This document shows positions 9,994 through 18,114 of a stretch of 64,000 nt of DNA, one piece after another. The notes below the pieces were generated by a model. The model did not search any database, was not told the DNA's origin, and saw only the letters and a list, made by a program, of their open reading frames with translations. The stretch lies in assembly GCA_004359425.1 (NCBI GenBank), contig PTEU01000001.1, positions 2,022,098 through 2,086,097 of the forward strand, written 5' to 3'. Origin of the DNA: Ideonella sp. MAG2. Lineage in GTDB: Bacteria; Pseudomonadota; Gammaproteobacteria; Burkholderiales; Burkholderiaceae_C. The position numbers and the translations under genes are program-made. How positions within the stretch are numbered: the first letter of the stretch is position 1; every line of letters begins with the position of its first letter.

Positions 9994-11784
9994 ATGGCAT
10001 CAGCAGTCGCCAATACGCCAATGACCGCCGAAGAGAAGAAGGTGATCTTCGCCTCTTCACTGGGTACGGTGTTTGAGTGGTATGACTTTTATCTGTACGG
10101 CACCCTGGCGGTGATCATTGGTAACCAGTTCTTCTCTGCACTGGACCCGGCATCACGCACGATCTTCTCGCTGCTCGCATTTGCGGCTGGCTTCATCGTG
10201 CGCCCCTTCGGCGCTCTGGTGTTTGGCCGTTTGGGCGACATGATCGGGCGCAAGTACACCTTCTTGGTCACCATTCTGATCATGGGTCTGTCGACCTTCA
10301 TCGTCGGCGTGCTGCCCAACTACGCTTCCATTGGTTTGGCCGCTCCGGTCATCCTGATCGGCCTGCGCATGCTGCAGGGTTTGGCACTGGGTGGTGAATA
10401 CGGTGGTGCTGCAACCTATGTGGCTGAGCACGCTCCCATGGGCAAGCGCGGCGCTTACACCTCCTGGATTCAAACCACCGCGACGGTGGGCTTGTTCCTG
10501 TCGCTGATGGTGATTCTGGGCACCCGTACTGCGATTGGCGAAGCGGCCTTTGCCGACTGGGGCTGGCGCATTCCCTTCTTGGTCTCCATTCTGCTGCTGG
10601 CCATTTCGGTGTGGATCCGTTTGTCGATGAACGAATCGCCCGCCTTCAAGAAGATGAAGGAAGAGGGCAAGACCTCCAAGTCCCCCCTGTCCGAGTCCTT
10701 CGGTCAGTGGAAGAACCTGAAGATCGTGATCCTGGCCCTGGTGGGTTTGACTGCTGGTCAGGCCGTGGTCTGGTACACCGGTCAGTTCTATGCCCTGTTC
10801 TTCCTGACGGGTGCTCTGAAGGTGGACGGCGCGACCGCCAACCTGTTGATCGCAGCCTCGCTGATCATCGGCACACCGTTCTTCATCGTGTTCGGCTCGC
10901 TGTCTGACAAGATCGGTCGCAAGCCCATCATCATGGCCGGCTGCTTGATCGCTGCGCTGACCTACTTCCCGCTGTTCAAGGCACTGACCGAAGCGGCTAA
11001 CCCCGACTTGGCCAAGGCACAAGCCTCGAACAAAGTGGTGGTGGTGTCTGACCCCGCCGAGTGCTCGTTCCAGTTCAACCCCACGGGTACCGCCAAGTTC
11101 ACCAGCTCTTGCGACATCGCCAAGCAGCAACTGTCGGCCCGTTCGGTGAGCTATGAGAACGAAGCCGGTGCTGCTGGCAGCGCTGCCGTGATCAAGGTGG
11201 GCACCACCGAGATCGCCAGTTACAGCGCCTCCAAGATCACCGACGAAGACGTGGCAGCCGCCAAGGCCGCTGCGGCCAAGAAGGTTGAAGACCTGAAGGC
11301 CAAGCCTGATGCCAAGCCCGAAGACCTGAAGAAGGCTGAAGAAGCTTTGGCCGGGTTTGACAAGGACGCAAAGGGATCTACCGCCAAGGCCAAGGAAGCC
11401 ACCATGAAGGCCCAGTTGGGCGCCGCGCTGAAGGCAGCAGGCTACCCCGACAAGGCTGACCCTGCCAAGATCGACAAGGTCAAGATCATCTTGATCCTGA
11501 CCATCTTGGTGATCTACGTGACCATGGTTTACGGCCCGATTGCCGCGATGCTGGTGGAAATGTTCCCGACCCGCATCCGCTACACCTCGATGTCGCTGCC
11601 TTATCACATCGGCAACGGCTGGTTCGGCGGCCTGCTGCCTGCGACGGCCCTGGCCATCGTGGCGCAGACCGGCAATATGTACAACGGCCTGTGGTACCCG
11701 ATCATCATCGCCAGCGCGACTTTCGTGATTGGTATGCTGTTCGTGAAAGAAACCAAGGACGTGGACATCTACGCTGGCGACTGA
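9994..11784 (+). CDS. MFS transporter, metabolite:H+ symporter (MHS) family, with large extra loop
   Basis: The 596-residue protein has the MHS hallmarks: SSLGTVFEWYDFYLYGTLAV in helix 1, the motif-A loop FGRLGDMIGRKYTF between helices 2 and 3, LQGLALGGEYGGAATYVAEH and a second motif A at SDKIGRKPIIM. Relatives (ProP, KgtP, ShiA) import osmolytes or organic acids with protons. It is longer than the usual 430-460 residues because about 160 residues (roughly 336-496) are inserted after the ninth helix. The insert holds two cysteines (AECSF, SSCDI) and an Ala/Lys/Glu-rich helical stretch, and by topology should face the periplasm. A clear RBS (AGGAGA) precedes the ATG. Substrate unknown. Confidence 0.88.
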   Translation: MASAVANTPMTAEEKKVIFASSLGTVFEWYDFYLYGTLAVIIGNQFFSALDPASRTIFSLLAFAAGFIVRPFGALVFGRLGDMIGRKYTFLVTILIMGLSTFIVGVLPNYASIGLAAPVILIGLRMLQGLALGGEYGGAATYVAEHAPMGKRGAYTSWIQTTATVGLFLSLMVILGTRTAIGEAAFADWGWRIPFLVSILLLAISVWIRLSMNESPAFKKMKEEGKTSKSPLSESFGQWKNLKIVILALVGLTAGQAVVWYTGQFYALFFLTGALKVDGATANLLIAASLIIGTPFFIVFGSLSDKIGRKPIIMAGCLIAALTYFPLFKALTEAANPDLAKAQASNKVVVVSDPAECSFQFNPTGTAKFTSSCDIAKQQLSARSVSYENEAGAAGSAAVIKVGTTEIASYSASKITDEDVAAAKAAAAKKVEDLKAKPDAKPEDLKKAEEALAGFDKDAKGSTAKAKEATMKAQLGAALKAAGYPDKADPAKIDKVKIILILTILVIYVTMVYGPIAAMLVEMFPTRIRYTSMSLPYHIGNGWFGGLLPATALAIVAQTGNMYNGLWYPIIIASATFVIGMLFVKETKDVDIYAGD

Positions 11785-11826
11785 TGACCGAGTTTGAAGG
11801 CCTGCCTGGGCGGGCCCTCTGACCCC

Positions 11827-11848
11827 AACGGGCCCTTGGTGGCCCGTT
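11827..11848 (+). terminator. Rho-independent-type hairpin after the MHS transporter gene
   Basis: A perfect 8-bp stem (AACGGGCC / GGCCCGTT) with a 6-base loop begins 42 bp after the transporter stop and is followed by a short, interrupted T-rich stretch (TTGCTATTTG). The stem is strong and the T-run weak, so termination may be partial. Confidence 0.6.
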
Positions 11849-11943
11849 TGCTATTTGTAGGAAGCTCTATGTCGCCGTGCCGTCAGTGGGCTGGCGGTTG
11901 GTGGGCGTGGGCGCAGTGACTCTTTTGAATTGGAGAAATGATC

Positions 11944-12147
11944 ATGTGGAAAATTGTGGTGGGCTTTGTCCTTTTTGCAGCCGTGGCCCTGTGGGTCATC
12001 AACAAGGGGGGTGACAGCCTGGACATGAGCGGCGAGAAACACGATGTGGGTGGTGGTGGCAGCCACGCGGCAGAGCCAGCGGCGACGCCTACGGCACCAG
12101 CCTCTGTGCCAGCTGCCGTGCCGGCTGCATCTGCGGCCTCTGCTTAA
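11944..12147 (+). CDS. Small single-pass membrane protein with Ala/Pro-rich tail
   Basis: This 67-residue protein has one N-terminal membrane helix (WKIVVGFVLFAAVALWVI), a short polar stretch with Gly and His, then a low-complexity tail rich in Ala, Pro and Thr (residues about 42-67). The GGAG upstream is 8 bases from the ATG at 11944 and only 2 bases from the ATG at 11938, so 11944 is the likelier start. The tail should be periplasmic if the helix is a signal anchor. I do not recognise the family; function unknown. Confidence 0.6.
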   Translation: MWKIVVGFVLFAAVALWVINKGGDSLDMSGEKHDVGGGGSHAAEPAATPTAPASVPAAVPAASAASA

Positions 12148-12171
12148 GTTGATCGGGTCAGCCGACCTGAC

Positions 12172-13149
12172 TCAGTGCTGGGCTGAATAGTCCTGGCGCA
12201 TGAATGCCCGCAGTGACTCCAAGGCCAGGCTGGGCTGTTCCTCGGGCACCTGGTGCCCGATATGGGGCAACACCAGCAAGCGAGCGTTGGGCATCAAGCG
12301 AGCAAATTTTTCAGCCACCGCAACGGGCACTTGACGGTCGAGTTGCCCCCAAATCAACAACGTGGGGCGACTCATCGCATTGAGGCGGCGCACCGTGTCA
12401 TGGTCAGGTGGCTGCGACAGAAACTGACGCAATGCCTGGCGGTTGCCTTCTCTGAGCAACAAGTCCAAATACCGGTCGACTTGGCCGGGCTGGATGCGCT
12501 CGGGTTGTGCATAGGTCGCCGCCAAGCTGTGTGCCACCAATGCGCGAGGCATCAAGCCCTCGCCCAGCGCCCCCACCAGGGGCCACTGTGCCAGTCTTAG
12601 CCCCAGCACTTGCTGCTCTGGTGGCTCGGGCCACCCTGTGGCGCCCATCAACACCAAGCGCTGCACTTTGCTGGGTGCCAGCAAGGCCAAACGCCACGCA
12701 ACTTCTCCGCCCAAGTCATGGCCAACAATGGTGGCCTGCTCTACCTTCAAGGCATTCAAAACACTCAAGGTAAACCGCGCCAAGTTTTCTGCGCTGTAGT
12801 CCGCCTCAGCACCCTTCAGGTGGGCCTCTGAAAATGGACCTGTCAAACCAAAGCCAGGTAAGTCGAGGCGAATGATGCGGTGCCGGGAAGACAGGTCTTG
12901 CGCCCACGCATCCCAAACATGCAAGCTCGCCGCCACACCATGCAGGAAAACGATGGGATGGGGATCATGGCGTGGCCCCTCATCGCGCCAATGCACCCCT
13001 TGCCCGTCCACTTCCATAAAGTCGGAGGGAGGCATGGCCCAGCGCCCGACCAAAGACTCCACCGGCCGGTCTGGGGCCCGCATCAAAGGCATGGCCAAGG
13101 CGCTCAGCATCAGCCACAGGCCCAATCCACGCCACAACATCATCTTCAT
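12172..13149 (-). CDS. Alpha/beta hydrolase with N-terminal membrane anchor and Asp nucleophile elbow
   Basis: The 325-residue protein starts with a hydrophobic signal or anchor helix (MLWRGLGLWLMLSALAMPL), then the hydrolase fold: VFLHGVAASLHVWD (oxyanion-hole HG), TIVGHDLGGEVAWRLALLAP (nucleophile elbow), LLIWGQLDRQVP (acid strand) and LVLPHIGHQVPEEQP (catalytic His). The elbow has Asp where esterases and lipases have Ser, as in epoxide hydrolases and haloalkane dehalogenases, so one of those chemistries is possible. It is oriented against the preceding small gene and stands alone. Substrate unknown. Confidence 0.83.
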   Translation of the reverse strand: MKMMLWRGLGLWLMLSALAMPLMRAPDRPVESLVGRWAMPPSDFMEVDGQGVHWRDEGPRHDPHPIVFLHGVAASLHVWDAWAQDLSSRHRIIRLDLPGFGLTGPFSEAHLKGAEADYSAENLARFTLSVLNALKVEQATIVGHDLGGEVAWRLALLAPSKVQRLVLMGATGWPEPPEQQVLGLRLAQWPLVGALGEGLMPRALVAHSLAATYAQPERIQPGQVDRYLDLLLREGNRQALRQFLSQPPDHDTVRRLNAMSRPTLLIWGQLDRQVPVAVAEKFARLMPNARLLVLPHIGHQVPEEQPSLALESLRAFMRQDYSAQH

Positions 13150-13246
13150 GTAGTGGGCTCCCTATGCCAAGCTTCTCCGTGTTTGACCAAAAGGCTGGGC
13201 GCCCAGGTTTGGGCAAGGCCGCCAGCCACAATTCCTTGATACGCTC

Positions 13247-13411
13247 TAGGAGCCTGTCGGGCTTGGGGTGTCGATGGCGAAAATCGGCCCCAGCGAGACC
13301 AGTTTTGCCGTATCTCAGCCGCATAGCCCAGCTATGGCGCAAGAAGGCGGTGAGAAATGGGCCGCTGCGGCCGATTTGCGGCCGACACCCCCCAAGTCCA
13401 CCAGGCTCCTA
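13247..13411. mobile_element. MITE-like element with ~27-bp imperfect terminal inverted repeats
   Basis: The left end begins TAGGAGCCTG and continues ..GG.CTTGGGG..TGTCG; the right end is its reverse complement with three mismatches and a 2-base length difference. Homology between the ends continues inward with GAAAATCGGCC against GGCCGATTT, giving arms of about 45 bp. The outermost TA on both sides would suit a TA target duplication as used by IS630/mariner-type transposons, or may belong to the repeat itself. The 165-bp element has no coding capacity for a transposase. It lies between two divergent genes. Family assignment is not possible from one copy. Confidence 0.6.
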
Positions 13412-13442
13412 AGGTCACCGCCCCGCCCATGTTGTGCTCATC

Positions 13443-15551
13443 ATGCCCGTATTCACCGTTTTCAATGCCAAGATTTGCCCCGCTATCCAGCGCATTTTGC
13501 TCAGCTTGGCCCTGAGCGGTAGCCTTTGCCACGGCGCGCTGGCGCAAGAGCGCATCACGCGATATGGCGCTTGGAGCCAAGGTCATGCAGCGGGCAAGAT
13601 GGTGGTGAACGAAAGCACCCAGGGCACAGGACCCCTGGCGAGAACTGAGTGGCGCATTCAGTACCACTATCTCGACAATGGTCGTGGTCCCACGCTGTCT
13701 GAGACCTTGCTTGTCGATGCTCAAGGGCGTTTGCTACAGCATGCAGTCACGGGTCGCTCAGAGTTCGGCTCACCGGTGCGCGAAAGTTTCAGCCGCTCAG
13801 GGGATCAGGCGCAATGGAATTCCGGTGCAGACCAAGGCAGTGCCAGGCTGGGCTCTGAGGAATTGGCCTTTTACAGCGCCATGGAGAGCAGCCCCGGCGT
13901 CCTCAGCCCTTTGCTGCGGATCGCGCATCGCTTAGGCCTGGACTCCGTGCCCTCCCTTCCCCGAGGGGCCACGCGTATCGAGGTGCTGGACCGCATGCTG
14001 TGGCGCAAACCAGAGGGCGAAGCAATAAGCGTGGCCCTGGCCTTGGTGGCCCTGCACGGTGCCGATGTGTTCCCGACGCTGGCCTGGGTTCGGGATGATG
14101 CAGACCGCGCATTCTTTGCCGACGTAGGCCCGGGCTGGAGTTTGATAGAAGAGGGCTTTGAAGCGGCCGCCCCGGAGTTGCTAGCCCGCCAAGATGCTGC
14201 GGAGCAGGCCCGGCTCAAAGCCCTGATGAGCGCAGTACGCCAGCCCTTGCCGGGCAAGACGCTGATCCGCGGCGCGCGCTGGTTTGATGCCCCGGCGGCG
14301 GTAATGCGCGAGCCTGAGGACGTGCTGATTGAAAAGGGCCGCATCATTGCGCGTGGGGCGGCGGCCAGCGCCCAGGGCGACATCACCAACACCATTGACG
14401 CCCCTGGCAGCAGCTTATTGCCTGGCCTTTGGGACATGCATGTACACGTGGGCAAGTCGGACTTGCTGCTGCACTTGGCAGCAGGGGTCACCACCGTGCG
14501 CGACCTGAGCAACGACAACCCCTATCTGGCGGCGCTGCAAAAACAGCTTCAGCAGGGCGAGCTGTTAGGGCCGCGGGTCCTGGCGAATGGCTTTATTGAA
14601 GGCGAGAGCCCGTTTTCTGCACGGGGCGGCTTTGTGGTGAGCTCGCTGGATGAGGCCCTCAAAGCCGTGGACTGGTATGCCGAGCGGGGCTATACCCAGC
14701 TCAAGCTCTACAACTCCTTTAAGCCTGAGTGGGTCGGCCCCACCGTGGCCTATGCGCACAAGAAGGGGCTCAAGGTCGGCGGCCACGTTCCGGCTTTCAT
14801 GCGTGCAGCCGACGTGCTGGACGCAGGCTTTGACGAGATTCACCACATCAACCAAGTGATGCTGAACTTCTTCGTCAAGCCCAAGGACGACACACGCACC
14901 TTGCTGCGCTTTTACTTGGTGGGTGACAACGCCCACCGCATCAACCTGGACGGCCCCGAGGCTAGGGGCTTCATCAGCCAGTTAGTGCAACGGCGCACCG
15001 TGGTTGACCCCACCTTGGCCACTTTTGAAGGCAGCTTCAAGCAACGCCAAGGCCAACTCAACCCCAGTTACTACGATATCGCTGAGCACCTGCCGCCGCA
15101 GTTTGCGCGCAGCCTGCGCCGCAACTCCATGGACATCAACGCCAGCAATGCCAAGCGCTTTTCGGCCAGCTACGACAAGATGCTGGCGCTGGTGGCCAAG
15201 ATGCACCAAGCTGGCGTGCCCTTGGTGGCGGGCACCGACGACTTCCCTGGGCTGATGTTCCCCCGCGAGCTTGCCCTGTATGTGAAGGCGGGCATCCCGC
15301 CGGGCGAGGTGTTGCGCATGGCCACCGTGGGGAGTGCCAAGGTGGCGGGGCTGGCCCAGGATGTGGGCGCTATCGAGGTAGGGCAACGCGCCGATTTGAT
15401 TCTGGTCAACGGAGACCCCACCCGCGACATCAACGCCATTCGGCGGGTTCAGTTGGTGTTCCGCGATGGTGTGATGCTCGACCCGGCCCATGTCTGGCGA
15501 GCGCATGGCATCACCCCGTTTGCAGCCTTGCCCACCATTCAGCGCCCGTGA
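13443..15551 (+). CDS. Secreted amidohydrolase-family protein with large N-terminal domain
   Basis: The protein has about 702 residues. It starts with a signal peptide (IQRILLSLALSGSLCHGALA, likely cut before QERIT), followed by a roughly 220-residue N-terminal region I do not recognise, then a metal-dependent amidohydrolase barrel: ARWFDAP and the composite beta-domain, PGLWDMHVHVGKSDLLLHL (H-x-H metal ligands), GYTQLKLYNSF (candidate carbamylated Lys), LKVGGHVPAF (His), a HHINQ segment and VPLVAGTDDFPG (metal Asp). Such proteins include imidazolonepropionase-like and prolidase-like enzymes; the substrate is unknown. It should act in the periplasm. The start could also be the GTG at 13434. 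Confidence 0.82.
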   Translation: MPVFTVFNAKICPAIQRILLSLALSGSLCHGALAQERITRYGAWSQGHAAGKMVVNESTQGTGPLARTEWRIQYHYLDNGRGPTLSETLLVDAQGRLLQHAVTGRSEFGSPVRESFSRSGDQAQWNSGADQGSARLGSEELAFYSAMESSPGVLSPLLRIAHRLGLDSVPSLPRGATRIEVLDRMLWRKPEGEAISVALALVALHGADVFPTLAWVRDDADRAFFADVGPGWSLIEEGFEAAAPELLARQDAAEQARLKALMSAVRQPLPGKTLIRGARWFDAPAAVMREPEDVLIEKGRIIARGAAASAQGDITNTIDAPGSSLLPGLWDMHVHVGKSDLLLHLAAGVTTVRDLSNDNPYLAALQKQLQQGELLGPRVLANGFIEGESPFSARGGFVVSSLDEALKAVDWYAERGYTQLKLYNSFKPEWVGPTVAYAHKKGLKVGGHVPAFMRAADVLDAGFDEIHHINQVMLNFFVKPKDDTRTLLRFYLVGDNAHRINLDGPEARGFISQLVQRRTVVDPTLATFEGSFKQRQGQLNPSYYDIAEHLPPQFARSLRRNSMDINASNAKRFSASYDKMLALVAKMHQAGVPLVAGTDDFPGLMFPRELALYVKAGIPPGEVLRMATVGSAKVAGLAQDVGAIEVGQRADLILVNGDPTRDINAIRRVQLVFRDGVMLDPAHVWRAHGITPFAALPTIQRP

Positions 15552-15596
15552 GACAGCGGCCGGGAGACCCTGCACGCCTGAGCTACCATCTGGGCC

Positions 15597-16217
15597 ATGA
15601 CCCGAGCTGAATTTGCGGGCAAAGTGCTGGCCTTTGTCGCGCGCCTGATCACAGGCGCACAAGGGCACTGGCGCGGATGCCCCCCCGAAGCGCTACAGCG
15701 CATTTATTTTGCAAACCACCAAAGCCATCTCGATTGGGTGCTGATCTGGGCGGCCCTGCCCTCAGAGCTGCGAGCCAGTACCAGGCCCATTGCCGCCAAA
15801 GACTATTGGACCTCGTCCCCCCTCAAGCACTGGATCACCCGCGAGATCTTTCGGGCCGTCTACGTCAATCGCCAGCGTACCGATGATGAAGACCCGCTGG
15901 CCCCCTTGGCCTTGGCGCTCGAAGGCGGGGACTCGTTGGTGATCTTTCCGGAAGGCACTCGCAGCTCCAAAGGCGAGCCCATGGCCTTTAAGAGCGGTAT
16001 CTACCACCTGGCCAAACAGTTCCCGCAGGTGCAGCTCATCCCCACCTGGATCTCCAATGTGCAGCGCGTCATGCCCAAGGGCGAAGTGGTTCCCGTGCCC
16101 ATCTTGTGTACCGTCACCTTCGGTGCGCCAATGCAAGTGCAGCCCGATGAAGACAAGGCCCAGTTTTTGACCCGCGCGCGGGACGCCGTGATGGCCCTGC
16201 GGCCTGTGGGAGGCTGA
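15597..16217 (+). CDS. 1-acyl-sn-glycerol-3-phosphate acyltransferase-like protein (PlsC family)
   Basis: The 206-residue protein has the PlsC motifs: I, FANHQSHLDW (H-x4-D); II, FRAVYVNRQR; and III, LVIFPEGTRSSKG. These enzymes acylate lysophosphatidate to phosphatidate at the inner membrane. The next gene, 1 bp downstream, encodes a CdsA-like protein that would use phosphatidate, so the pair may form a small phospholipid operon. A second PlsC gene, broken in this sequence, lies at 56-58 kb. The acyl acceptor could be another lysolipid. Confidence 0.87.
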   Translation: MTRAEFAGKVLAFVARLITGAQGHWRGCPPEALQRIYFANHQSHLDWVLIWAALPSELRASTRPIAAKDYWTSSPLKHWITREIFRAVYVNRQRTDDEDPLAPLALALEGGDSLVIFPEGTRSSKGEPMAFKSGIYHLAKQFPQVQLIPTWISNVQRVMPKGEVVPVPILCTVTFGAPMQVQPDEDKAQFLTRARDAVMALRPVGG

Positions 16218-16218
16218 G

Positions 16219-17280
16219 ATGGGTTGGTTGCGTGAACTGAGTACCGATCAGCAAATTTCTCTGCTGTTCGTCATCGTTTTTGGTGTTTTGAGCCTGGTCA
16301 CTCTGGCTGCCTTCTTCTTCAGCCTGCGTGAACGCACCCACAGCGCCGCGGCCAAAGACATGCGCTTTAAGCGTGACCTGCGCGCAGCCTGGCTGGGTGC
16401 CACGGTGTTCTGGCTGTCCTGGGTCAGCGGCCCCTTGGGTGCCACCCTGCTGTTTGGCTTGCTGTCGTTTTTGGCCTTGCGAGAGTTCATTACTTTGATG
16501 CACACCCGCCGCAGTGACCACCGCAGCCTCTTGGCCGCCTTTTTCGTGGTGCTGCCCGTGCAATACGCCTTGGTGGGCAACCTCAACTTCGACCTCTTCA
16601 CGGTGTTCATCCCGGTCTATGCCTTTATTGCCATCCCGGTCATCAGCGCCTTGGCTGGAGACCCCGAACGCTTTTTGGAACGTAACGCCAAAATTCAGTG
16701 GGGCATCATGGTCTGCGTGTTTGGCCTCTCTCATGCCCCAGCGTTACTTTTGCTGGACTTCCCGCAACACGCAGGTCAGGGCGCCTTCTTGGTGTTCTTC
16801 CTGGTCGTGGTCGCCATGGTGGCCCAGGTCACCCAAGAAGCCCTCAGCCGCTGGCTGCGCCGCCGCCCGCTGGCGCGCGCCATCAGCCGCTCTTTTTCAT
16901 GGCGCGCCTGGCTCTCGGGCGCTATGGTGGGCGCGCTGGCTGGTGCGGCACTGTACTGGGTCACGCCCTTCAAGCCTTGGCAAGCCTTTGCCATGGGCTT
17001 GATTGCGGGGGGCTCGGGGCTGCTGGGCGAGTTCGTGATGAAGGCGCTCAAAAAAGATGTAGGTGTGCGCTTTTGGGGCAACCGCACCCTGACGCACGAA
17101 CGGGCCGATGGCAGCACAGTCACCGCAGGGTCAAGCACCGCAGGCACCGTGGCGGGCAGCAGCTTGTCTCAAGCGGGGCTCACCGGTGCCGTGGGTCTGC
17201 TGGACCGTATCGCGCCCTTGGCATTTGCAGCCCCGGTGTTCTTCCATTCGGTGCGCTGGTATTTCCAGTTGCGGGGCTGA
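16219..17280 (+). CDS. Phosphatidate cytidylyltransferase-like membrane protein with altered signature
   Basis: The 353-residue protein has about eight membrane helices and the CdsA C-terminal region: GEFVMKALKKDVGVRFWGN, then VGLLDRIAPLAFAAPVFFHS. In active CdsA the lysine/aspartate stretch is followed closely by P-G-H-G-G-x-x-D-R. Here about 35 Ser/Thr/Gly/Ala-rich residues (near 295-330) are inserted and P-G-H-G-G is replaced by T-G-A-V-G, so the histidine is missing while D-R stays. CDP-diacylglycerol synthase activity is therefore uncertain. It follows the PlsC-like gene with a 1-bp gap and precedes ruvC by 3 bp. Confidence 0.78.
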   Translation: MGWLRELSTDQQISLLFVIVFGVLSLVTLAAFFFSLRERTHSAAAKDMRFKRDLRAAWLGATVFWLSWVSGPLGATLLFGLLSFLALREFITLMHTRRSDHRSLLAAFFVVLPVQYALVGNLNFDLFTVFIPVYAFIAIPVISALAGDPERFLERNAKIQWGIMVCVFGLSHAPALLLLDFPQHAGQGAFLVFFLVVVAMVAQVTQEALSRWLRRRPLARAISRSFSWRAWLSGAMVGALAGAALYWVTPFKPWQAFAMGLIAGGSGLLGEFVMKALKKDVGVRFWGNRTLTHERADGSTVTAGSSTAGTVAGSSLSQAGLTGAVGLLDRIAPLAFAAPVFFHSVRWYFQLRG

Positions 17281-17283
17281 GCG

Positions 17284-17865
17284 GTGCAAACGCCTAGCGC
17301 CCCCGTGCGCGTGCTGGGCATTGACCCCGGCCTGCAATGCACCGGCTTTGGCGTGATCGAGAAAGAGGGCAACAGCCTGCACTATGTGGCCAGCGGCACC
17401 ATCCGCACCACGGGGGGCGGCACCGGCATTGAGCAAGGCGACTTGCCTGGGCGCATACGCCTGATTTTTGAAGGTGTGCGCGAGGTCATTGAGCGCTATC
17501 AACCCCAGCAAGCGTCCTGCGAGATTGTGTTCGTGAACGTGAACCCGCAAAGCACTTTGCTCTTGGGTCAGGCGCGCGGCGCGGCATTAGCGGCCCTGGT
17601 CACCAGTGGCTTGACGGTGGCGGAGTACACCGCGCTGCAGATGAAAAAGTCCATCGTCGGCAACGGCCATGCCGACAAATCTCAGGTGCAAGAAATGGTG
17701 AAACGCCTGCTCAATCTGCCTGGGCTGCCAGGTAAAGACGCTGCCGATGCCCTGGGGCTGGCCATCACCCACGCTCATGCCAGCACCTCGTTTGCGGCCA
17801 TGGCCAAAGCCACGGACTTGAAACGCCGAACCCATGCCCAGTTCAAGGGCGGGCGCACTTACTGA
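17284..17865 (+). CDS. ruvC: Crossover junction endodeoxyribonuclease RuvC
   Basis: This 193-residue protein resolves Holliday junctions by symmetrical cleavage as a dimer with RuvAB. It contains [18 protein letters not shown] (first catalytic Asp), [20 protein letters not shown] (second acidic residue) and [20 protein letters not shown] (the C-terminal D-A-x-D-A motif). The start is a GTG at 17284. ruvA and ruvB are not adjacent in this window, so the usual ruvCAB order is split here or lies elsewhere. Confidence 0.95.
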   Translation: MQTPSAPVRVLGIDPGLQCTGFGVIEKEGNSLHYVASGTIRTTGGGTGIEQGDLPGRIRLIFEGVREVIERYQPQQASCEIVFVNVNPQSTLLLGQARGAALAALVTSGLTVAEYTALQMKKSIVGNGHADKSQVQEMVKRLLNLPGLPGKDAADALGLAITHAHASTSFAAMAKATDLKRRTHAQFKGGRTY

Positions 17866-17924
17866 CCCTGCTTACGCAAGGCGCTGGATTTCAGCCTCTG
17901 TGGGCGGACCCACGCAATCGACCT

Positions 17925-18110
17925 CTAAAGCATCAGTGCCAAGCGCTCCAGAAAGACCACGGCAAAGAAACCCAGGCCAGCCAGCACCGTCCATTTGACC
18001 AAGACCTGGCCGCGCTGACGCCAACGGGGGTCTTTGGTGGCGATATAGGCCCCAAAACACAGCAGCGCTGCCAACAGCAAAAGGCCAAACACCAGGCGAA
18101 AAATCAGCAT
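17925..18110 (-). CDS. Conserved small membrane protein downstream of lpxC
   Basis: The 61-residue protein has two hydrophobic helices (FRLVFGLLLLAALLCFGAYI and WTVLAGLGFFAVVFLERLAL) separated by a short basic loop (TKDPRWRQRGQ). The start ATG at 18110 is 4 bp after the lpxC stop, and similar small proteins are found in this position in other Burkholderiales (recalled, not searched). Function unknown. Confidence 0.72.
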   Translation of the reverse strand: MLIFRLVFGLLLLAALLCFGAYIATKDPRWRQRGQVLVKWTVLAGLGFFAVVFLERLALML

Positions 18111-18114
18111 GGGT

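Noticed and set aside
10153..11607. Long antisense frame (484 codons) across the transporter gene
   Set aside because: It is the complement of a clear MFS gene with strong codon bias; its composition is rich in His, Gln and Gly with no recognisable domain.
16219..17865. Loss of ruvAB next to ruvC as a sign of a deletion
   Set aside because: ruvC is intact and ruvAB are often separate from ruvC in Burkholderiales, so nothing unusual follows.
17872..18060. Extra gene overlapping the small protein downstream of lpxC
   Set aside because: The frame is antisense or out of frame to the conserved 61-residue membrane protein and has no start context or homology.
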